From CBFGWV01 sp965652545 (GTDB lineage Bacteria; Pseudomonadota; Gammaproteobacteria; Competibacterales; Competibacteraceae), in NCBI GenBank assembly GCA_965652545.1, contig CBFGWV010000007.1, positions 1 to 54,364 of the forward strand: a stretch of DNA of 54,364 nucleotides, written 5' to 3'. The position numbers and the translations under genes were made by a program. The notes beneath the pieces were generated by a model, which worked only from the letters and a program-made list of their open reading frames with translations, was not told the origin of the DNA and did no database searches. Below, one piece after another: positions 49,376 through 54,364 of the stretch; position 1 is the stretch's first letter, and the number at the start of each line of letters is the position of its first letter.

Positions 49376-50602
49376 ATGAGCAACCGCTACCTGTTCACGT
49401 CCGAATCCGTGTCGGAAGGTCATCCGGACAAGGTCGCCGACCAGATATCCGATGCGATCCTGGATGCCATGATTGCCCAGGACCGGTATGCCCGCGTCGC
49501 CTGCGAGACACTGGTGAAGACCGGCGTGGCAATCATCGCCGGTGAGGTGACCACCAGTGCCTGGGTAGACCTCGAGGACCTCGTCCGCCGGGTAATCACC
49601 GATATCGGCTACGATAGCTCTGCGGTCGGTTTCGACGGCGCCACCTGCGGCGTCCTCAACATCATCGGCAAGCAGTCGGTCGATATCGCCCAAGGCGTCG
49701 ACCGCGCCAAACCGGAAGACCAGGGCGCGGGCGATCAAGGCCTGATGTTCGGCTACGCCTGCAATGAAACCGATGTGCTCATGCCGGCCCCCATCTGTTT
49801 CGCCCACCGCCTGGTCCAACGCCAGTCCGAGGCGCGCAAGTCCGGTCTGCTCACCTGGCTGCGGCCCGATGCAAAAAGCCAGGTCACCTGCCGCTATGAA
49901 AACGGTAAGGTGGTGGGCATCGACGCTGTGGTCCTGTCGACCCAGCATCACCCCGACGTTTCCCAGGCCGATCTGTACGAAGGCGTGATGGAGCTGGTGG
50001 TCAAGCATGTTCTGCCACGCGAGCTCATCACCCGTGACACCCAGTTCCACATCAACCCGACGGGCAAGTTCGAGATCGGCGGCCCGGTGGGTGATTGCGG
50101 ACTGACCGGCCGCAAGATCATCGTCGACACCTACGGCGGTATGGCACGCCACGGTGGTGGCGCCTTCTCGGGCAAAGACCCCTCGAAAGTCGACCGCTCT
50201 GCCGCGTACGCCGGGCGCTACGTGGCCAAGAACATCGTCGCCGCGGGGCTTGCCGAACGGTGTGAGATCCAGGTCTCTTATGCGATCGGCGTCGCACAGC
50301 CGACCTCGGTATCGGTGTTCACGTTCGGCACCGGTCGGATACCCGAGGAGCAGATCGAAAAACTCGTGCGTGAGCACTTCGACCTGCGTCCTTACGCCAT
50401 CACGACCATGCTCGACCTGCTCCACCCCATGTTCCAGCCCACTGCGGCCTACGGGCATTTCGGTCGCGAGCCGGTCGAAATGACATATCGCTGGGACGAG
50501 GCCACCAACGGCCACCGCAAACCGCGGGAAGAGACCTTCACCGCCTTCACTTGGGAACGCACCGACAAAGCCGACGCACTTCGCCAGGCCGCGGGGCTCT
50601 GA
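49376..50602 (+). CDS. metK: S-adenosylmethionine synthetase
   Basis: MetK makes S-adenosylmethionine from methionine and ATP. The 408-residue protein has FTSESVSEGHPDKVADQISDAILD, DQGAGDQGLMFGYA, GGAFSGKDPSKVDRSAAYAGRYVAKN and the family C-terminus. It is about 24 residues longer than E. coli MetK. I chose the ATG at 49376, preceded by GAGGAG. It opens a methyl-cycle group with ahcY and metF. A TAGAAT (49313-49318) may be a -10, but no good -35 was found. Confidence 0.98.
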   Translation: MSNRYLFTSESVSEGHPDKVADQISDAILDAMIAQDRYARVACETLVKTGVAIIAGEVTTSAWVDLEDLVRRVITDIGYDSSAVGFDGATCGVLNIIGKQSVDIAQGVDRAKPEDQGAGDQGLMFGYACNETDVLMPAPICFAHRLVQRQSEARKSGLLTWLRPDAKSQVTCRYENGKVVGIDAVVLSTQHHPDVSQADLYEGVMELVVKHVLPRELITRDTQFHINPTGKFEIGGPVGDCGLTGRKIIVDTYGGMARHGGGAFSGKDPSKVDRSAAYAGRYVAKNIVAAGLAERCEIQVSYAIGVAQPTSVSVFTFGTGRIPEEQIEKLVREHFDLRPYAITTMLDLLHPMFQPTAAYGHFGREPVEMTYRWDEATNGHRKPREETFTAFTWERTDKADALRQAAGL

Positions 50603-50630
50603 AAAGCGTATTTCTCGATTGACCCACGCC

Positions 50631-50706
50631 ACCGGTTCGAGGGGCGCTGCAGCAGGCCCAAGCCTGCCAGGCTCGAACCGGTTGCTTCCACGAAGCAACG
50701 GCGCCC
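50631..50706 (+). promoter_or_regulatory. S-adenosylhomocysteine (AdoHcy) riboswitch
   Basis: The aptamer has the SAH-riboswitch signature CGAGGGGCGCTGCAGC and GCCAGGCTCG. P1 is 11 bp (50631-50641 with 50672-50682), P2 is GCAGGC/GCCTGC (50652-50657 with 50662-50667), and a hairpin TTGCTTC/GAAGCAA follows (50682-50698). The pseudoknot is GGGCGC (50642-50647) with GCGCCC (50701-50706). It lies 28 nt after metK and 133 nt before ahcY. By known action it should raise ahcY expression when SAH builds up. A heptamer palindrome lies between it and the start codon. Confidence 0.95.
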
Positions 50707-50718
50707 TTTCTCAAGAAG

Positions 50719-50818
50719 TTTTAGGTTTTAAGTTTTACGTTTTAAGTGCTTACAGTCTCGCCGCCGTTACCAGTGCTGCTGACTCGTCCACTTAAAACCT
50801 TAAACTTTAAACTTAAAA
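50719..50818 (+). repeat. TTTTAAG heptamer palindromic element upstream of ahcY
   Basis: Left array: four heptamers TTTTAGG, TTTTAAG, TTTTACG, TTTTAAG (50719-50746). Core: 44 nt of mixed composition (50747-50790). Right array: four heptamers CTTAAAA, CCTTAAA, CTTTAAA, CTTAAAA (50791-50818). The arrays are near-perfect reverse complements of 28 nt. The element lies between the SAH riboswitch and the ahcY ribosome site. The core is unlike the core of the trxB element; only the arms are shared. Confidence 0.9.
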
Positions 50819-50839
50819 CCCAACCCGGAGAGACGCCTT

Positions 50840-52258
50840 ATGAGCGCAGCGCTCAACCACAACCCTGCCAGCGATTTCAAAGTGGCCGACATGGCTTTGG
50901 CCGACTGGGGCCGCAAGGAAATCGCCATCGCCGAAACCGAAATGCCCGGCCTCATGGCCGTGCGTGAAGAATTCGCCGCCGCCCAGCCCCTGAAAGGGGC
51001 ACGCATCGCCGGCTCGCTGCACATGACCATCCAGACCGCCGTGTTGATCGAGTCGCTGGTGGCGCTCGGTGCTGACGTACGCTGGGCCTCGTGCAATATC
51101 TTCTCCACCCAGGACAATGCCGCCGCCGCAATCGCCGCCGCCGGCGTGCCGGTGTTCGCGGTCAAGGGCGAGACCCTGGACGAATACTGGGAATACGCAC
51201 ACCGGATCTTCGATTGGCCGGACGGCCACTTCGCCAACATGATCCTCGATGACGGCGGCGACGCCACCTTGCTGTTGATGATCGGCAGTCGGGCGGAGCA
51301 GGATCGCAGCGTGCTGGCGGATCCGCAGAATGAGGAGGAAGTCGCGCTGTTCGCCTCGATCGGCCGCTACCTCGCGCAAGATCCCCACTGGTACTCCAAG
51401 CGCCTGCCGCACATCAAGGGCGTGACAGAGGAAACCACCACCGGCGTGCATCGTCTGTACCAAATGGCCAAAAAGGGCGAGCTGCCCTTCCCGGCCATCA
51501 ACGTCAACGATTCGGTGACCAAGTCCAAGTTCGACAACCTGTACGGTTGCCGCGAATCCCTGGTCGATGGCATCAAGCGCGCCACGGACGTCATGATCGC
51601 CGGCAAGATCGCCGTCGTCGCCGGTTACGGCGATGTCGGCAAAGGTTGCGCCCAGTCCCTGCGTGGGCTTGGCGCAACCGTCTGGGTGACGGAGATCGAC
51701 CCCATCTGCGCGCTGCAAGCGGCGATGGAAGGCTATCGCGTGGTGACCATGGACGATGCCGCCCCCATGGGCGACATCTTCGTCACCGCCACCGGCAATG
51801 TCGATGTCATCACCCACGACCATATGGCGGCGATGAAGCATCAGGCCATCGTCTGCAATATCGGCCATTTCGACTCCGAGATCGCCGTGGCCTCGTTGCG
51901 CCAGCATCAGTGGGAATCCATCAAACCGCAGGTGGACCACATCATCTTCCCCGATGGCAAGCGCATCATCCTGCTGGCCGAAGGCCGGTTGGTGAACCTT
52001 GGCTGCGGCACCGGCCACCCCAGCTTCGTGATGTCTAACTCCTTCACCAACCAGGTGCTGGCCCAGATCGAGCTGTGGGCTCACGGTGAGCGTTACGAGA
52101 ACCAGGTCTATGTACTGCCCAAGCACCTGGACGAGAAGGTGGCCAAGCTGCACCTGCAACGCATCGGCGCCAATCTCACCCGCTTGACGGAGAAGCAGGC
52201 CGGCTACATCGGCGTGGACGCCGACGGCCCGTTCAAGCCGGAAACCTACCGCTACTGA
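50840..52258 (+). CDS. ahcY: Adenosylhomocysteinase
   Basis: AhcY cleaves S-adenosylhomocysteine to homocysteine and adenosine, removing the inhibitor of methyltransferases. The 472-residue length is typical of proteobacteria. Motifs are GSLHMTIQTAVLIE, CNIFSTQDNAAAAI, the NAD fold VVAGYGDVGKGCAQSLRG, NIGHFDSEIAV and the C-terminal FKPETYRY. The start follows GGAGAGACGCCTT. An SAH riboswitch and a heptamer element occupy its leader. Confidence 0.98.
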   Translation: MSAALNHNPASDFKVADMALADWGRKEIAIAETEMPGLMAVREEFAAAQPLKGARIAGSLHMTIQTAVLIESLVALGADVRWASCNIFSTQDNAAAAIAAAGVPVFAVKGETLDEYWEYAHRIFDWPDGHFANMILDDGGDATLLLMIGSRAEQDRSVLADPQNEEEVALFASIGRYLAQDPHWYSKRLPHIKGVTEETTTGVHRLYQMAKKGELPFPAINVNDSVTKSKFDNLYGCRESLVDGIKRATDVMIAGKIAVVAGYGDVGKGCAQSLRGLGATVWVTEIDPICALQAAMEGYRVVTMDDAAPMGDIFVTATGNVDVITHDHMAAMKHQAIVCNIGHFDSEIAVASLRQHQWESIKPQVDHIIFPDGKRIILLAEGRLVNLGCGTGHPSFVMSNSFTNQVLAQIELWAHGERYENQVYVLPKHLDEKVAKLHLQRIGANLTRLTEKQAGYIGVDADGPFKPETYRY

Positions 52259-52271
52259 TCAGCCATCGACC

Positions 52272-52302
52272 CACCCATCCTGAAACTGATTCAGGATGGG
52301 TG
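52272..52302 (+). terminator. Hairpin after ahcY
   Basis: CACCCATCCTGA (52272-52283), AACTGAT, TCAGGATGGGTG (52291-52302) is a perfect 12-bp stem 14 nt after the ahcY stop. The T run after it is displaced (CTTTTATT from 52315). It may terminate ahcY or reduce readthrough into metF. Confidence 0.65.
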
Positions 52303-52341
52303 CTCAAAAGGCTCGCTTTTATTCAAGTAGCGTTGGCCTCA

Positions 52342-52375
52342 GCATGAGGACATCGAAAAGGAGATGTCCTCATGC
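52342..52375 (+). promoter_or_regulatory. metF leader hairpin with the Shine-Dalgarno in the loop
   Basis: A 13-bp perfect stem pairs 52342-52354 (GCATGAGGACATC) with 52363-52375 (GATGTCCTCATGC). The 8-nt loop is GAAAAGGA, which holds most of the metF ribosome-binding site (AAGGAG). The metF ATG (52372-52374) is inside the right arm. Such a stem would hide the start codon while showing the SD in the loop. It suggests translational control. Confidence 0.8.
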
Positions 52376-53247
52376 CCTCGGCCACGCCCGCCTTCAGCCT
52401 GAGCTGCGAGTTCTTTCCCGCCAGCGACGATGCCCAGGCCCATCGCCTGCGTGACGCGCAGGCCAGTCTTCAGTGCCTTCAGCCTAGCTACTACTCGGTG
52501 ACTTACGGTGCCGGGGGTACCACCCAAGAGCGCACGCTGGCTGTCGTACGCGAGGCCTGTGCCGGTGGCAGCATACCCATCGCTCCGCACTTGACCTGCA
52601 TCGGTACCACGCGAGAGCGGGTGTTCGCCCTGCTGGACGAATACCAGCGCCTGGGCGTGCAGCGCTTGGTCGCATTGCGCGGCGACCTACCCGCTGACCA
52701 AGCCAACGAAGGCGACTTCCGTTACGCCGAGGATCTGGTTCGCTTCATTCGCACCGAATACGGCGACCGCTTCTTGATCGAGGTGGCCGGTTACCCGGAG
52801 GTGCACCCCGAATCGGTCAGTGCCGCAGCCGACATCGCTGCCCTGGCGCGCAAGGTCGAGGCGGGGGCGGACACGGTGGTGACACAGTATTTCTACAATG
52901 CGGATGCGTTCCTGCGTTTTCGCGAGCGCTGCCAAAAGGCGGGCATCACAGTGCCCATCGTGGCCGGCATCATGCCCATCACCAACTTCAAGCAGCTTGC
53001 ACGCTTCTCGGACCGCTGCGGTGCGGAGATTCCCCGCTGGCTGCGTCACGAACTGGCCGATCTGGACGACGACAAGCCGGCCCTCAAAGCATTGGGGCTG
53101 GAGGTGGTCACCCGCCTGTGTCAGCGCCTGCTGGCGGAAGAGGTGGCCGGTTTGCACCTGTATACCATGAATCAGTCGGCCCCCAGCCTTGCACTGTGCG
53201 AAGCCCTCAACCTGATACCGCGCCAGGCCTTGTACGCCCACGCGTAA
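52372..53247 (+). CDS. metF: Methylenetetrahydrofolate reductase
   Basis: MetF reduces 5,10-methylene-THF to 5-methyl-THF, the methyl donor for homocysteine remethylation; it completes the methyl cycle with ahcY and metK. The 291-residue TIM barrel has LSCEFFPASDD, SVTYGAGGTTQERTL, LVALRGDLP, EVAGYPEVHPES and TQYFYNADAFLRF. I chose the ATG at 52372 (SD AAGGAG, 8 nt away). An in-frame-unrelated ATG six bases earlier is inside the same hairpin. Confidence 0.97.
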   Translation: MPSATPAFSLSCEFFPASDDAQAHRLRDAQASLQCLQPSYYSVTYGAGGTTQERTLAVVREACAGGSIPIAPHLTCIGTTRERVFALLDEYQRLGVQRLVALRGDLPADQANEGDFRYAEDLVRFIRTEYGDRFLIEVAGYPEVHPESVSAAADIAALARKVEAGADTVVTQYFYNADAFLRFRERCQKAGITVPIVAGIMPITNFKQLARFSDRCGAEIPRWLRHELADLDDDKPALKALGLEVVTRLCQRLLAEEVAGLHLYTMNQSAPSLALCEALNLIPRQALYAHA

Positions 53248-53277
53248 GCGGGCGGGGAGACGGCGCGAGAGGCTGCA

Positions 53278-53643
53278 TCAGCCACCGTTCTTGGCGCGAT
53301 GCCGCTCCACAGTCACGCCAACTGTACGCGCCTGGGGCACCGCCCCGGGCTTGCCCACGGTCAGGCGTATCCAGGGCAAGTCGAACTCAGTGATCAGCAG
53401 CACGGCCAGGCGGTGAGCCAAGGTTTCCACGAGGACGAACTCGGCCGCTGACACCCACTCGATTACGCGGTCGGACACCGCCTTGTAATCCACGGCCAGC
53501 GACAGGTCATCATCCTCGGCCGGGCGGGAGACGTCGCTACCCATTTCCAGATCCAGCACCAAGGTCTGACGGATCTGCCGCTCCCAGGCATACGCGCCGA
53601 TGACGGTGTCCACTTTCAGCTCACGGATGAAGACGGTGTCCAT
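53278..53643 (-). CDS. folB: Dihydroneopterin aldolase
   Basis: FolB converts dihydroneopterin in folate synthesis. The 121-residue protein has VFIRELKVDTVIGAYAWERQIRQTLVLDLEM, DDLSLAVDYKAVSDRV, FVLVETLAHRLA and the C-terminal RLTVGKPGAVPQARTVGVTVER. I chose the ATG at 53643 because the family starts MDTVFI. It is divergent from plsY, the classic folB/plsY arrangement. Confidence 0.96.
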   Translation of the reverse strand: MDTVFIRELKVDTVIGAYAWERQIRQTLVLDLEMGSDVSRPAEDDDLSLAVDYKAVSDRVIEWVSAAEFVLVETLAHRLAVLLITEFDLPWIRLTVGKPGAVPQARTVGVTVERHRAKNGG

Positions 53644-53736
53644 ACTTGCGGATTCCTCGATTGCCTGACTCGGCGCCATTGGGTGGCGGTCATGCTACCG
53701 TACGCGCATTGCCCCCAACGACATTCAAGGCTGCCG

Positions 53737-54309
53737 ATGCTCGCCGCGCTGGTCATACTCGCCGGTTATCTGCTGGGATCGATCTCCGCTGCCATTCTCA
53801 CCTGTCGCGCGCTCGGCCTGCCCGATCCGCGTAGCCAGGGCTCCAAAAACCCCGGTGCCACCAATGTCCGCCGCATCGGGGGCACCAAGGCTGCCGCCAT
53901 CACCCTTGCCGGCGACTTCGCCAAAGGCCTGATTCCGGTGCTTGCGGCACGCGCACTGGGCCTGGACCAGTCCATGGTGGCTCTGGCCGGCCTTGCCGCC
54001 TTCCTCGGTCATTTGTATCCGGTGTTCTTCCAGTTTCAGGGTGGCAAGGGCGTAGCGACCGCCTTCGGTGTCATCCTCGGACTGGCTTGGCCCACCGCAC
54101 TGGTCGCCCTGGCCATCTGGCTGCTGATGGCCAAGGTGTTCAAGATCTCGTCCGTCGCCGCCCTTGCCGCGGCCGCCTCCAGCATTCCGGTCGGGTGGTG
54201 GCTTGGACTTGAGGGCCCGGCCTTGGCGGTGCTCGCCATCATGGTGGTTCTGCTCATCTGGCGTCACCGCAGCAATATTCAGCGGTTGATGGAGGGGCGG
54301 GAGGCCTAG
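53737..54309 (+). CDS. plsY: Acyl-phosphate:glycerol-3-phosphate acyltransferase PlsY
   Basis: PlsY adds the first acyl chain to glycerol-3-phosphate from acyl-phosphate at the inner membrane. The 190-residue protein has about five hydrophobic segments. Its signature motifs are GYLLGSISAAIL, GSKNPGATNVRRIGG, HLYPVFFQFQGGKGVATAFG and the end RHRSNIQRLMEG. I chose the ATG at 53737, the family start, over an upstream in-frame ATG. A TTTTAAG array begins right after its stop. Confidence 0.97.
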   Translation: MLAALVILAGYLLGSISAAILTCRALGLPDPRSQGSKNPGATNVRRIGGTKAAAITLAGDFAKGLIPVLAARALGLDQSMVALAGLAAFLGHLYPVFFQFQGGKGVATAFGVILGLAWPTALVALAIWLLMAKVFKISSVAALAAAASSIPVGWWLGLEGPALAVLAIMVVLLIWRHRSNIQRLMEGREA

Positions 54310-54310
54310 G

Positions 54311-54344
54311 TTTTAAGTTTTAAGTTTTAAGTTTTAAGTTTTAG
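54311..54344 (+). repeat. TTTTAAG heptamer array after plsY
   Basis: Four TTTTAAG heptamers and a TTTTAGC variant (54311-54344) begin 2 nt after the plsY stop. This equals the left array of the trxB and ahcY elements. The window ends 20 nt later, so the core and the matching right array, if any, are not visible. Confidence 0.85.
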
Positions 54345-54364
54345 CCAAATGGTGAATCAAGGGA

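Noticed and set aside
1..54364. tRNA, rRNA, insertion sequences, prophage or defence genes
   Set aside because: No cloverleaf, transposase, integrase, phage or defence-type genes were recognised on either strand.

Overview
The window is a high-GC gammaproteobacterial chromosome segment dominated by core genes. The gene orders coaE-zapD, argJ-secA-lpxC-ftsZ, rsmI-rnpB-dcw, yraN-diaA-dolP, cutA-dsbD, aroQ-accBC-prmA-dusB-fis, metK-ahcY-metF and folB-plsY resemble those of Pseudomonas and purple-sulfur/Ectothiorhodospira-like lineages. The species cannot be fixed from the sequence. I saw no prophage, insertion sequence, CRISPR array, tRNA or rRNA.

Layout. (1) 1-973, plus strand: end of coaE, then zapD. 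(2) 966-24514, minus strand: rsmI and rnpB lead into the division and cell wall (dcw) cluster, in transcription order rsmH-ftsL-ftsI-murE-murF-mraY-murD-ftsW-murG-murC-ddl-ftsQ-ftsA-ftsZ. It is followed by lpxC, secA, argJ, a MutT-ThiE fusion and a small membrane-anchored protein. From rsmH to ftsQ every junction overlaps. mraZ is absent from its usual place, yet a consensus promoter followed by three 10-bp-phased GTGG boxes (the MraZ operator pattern) remains. (3) 25505-30023, plus strand: yraN, diaA-like, dolP, gor and an MFS transporter, with a large palindrome after gor. (4) 29967-35998, minus strand: phoB-phoR-sixA-ppx behind a well-formed Pho box promoter, then hemB and aroE. (5) 36261-38017, plus strand: a 2-Cys peroxiredoxin and trxB, separated by a TTTTAAG heptamer element. 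(6) 38071-40567, minus strand: a DUF2061 membrane protein behind a Fur-like box, iclR-citE-like, and fxsA. (7) 40609-48597, plus strand: cutA, dsbD with a duplicated N-terminal domain, a YafY-type regulator with a palindromic candidate operator, then aroQ-accB-accC-prmA-dusB-fis. (8) 48661-54309: a thioredoxin-fold protein (minus), metK, an S-adenosylhomocysteine riboswitch, ahcY, metF, folB (minus) and plsY.

The coding content is ordinary. The unusual material is in leaders and gaps. A heptamer family (TTTTAAG on one side, CTTAAAA on the other) flanks unrelated 42-44 nt cores just upstream of trxB and ahcY, and a third array begins right after plsY. The ahcY copy sits between the riboswitch aptamer and the ahcY start codon. 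The metF leader forms a 13-bp perfect hairpin that places the Shine-Dalgarno sequence in the loop and the start codon in the stem. A 30-bp inverted repeat with an internal hairpin follows gor. Together with the MraZ-box-without-mraZ promoter and the Pho box, these are the best targets for follow-up.
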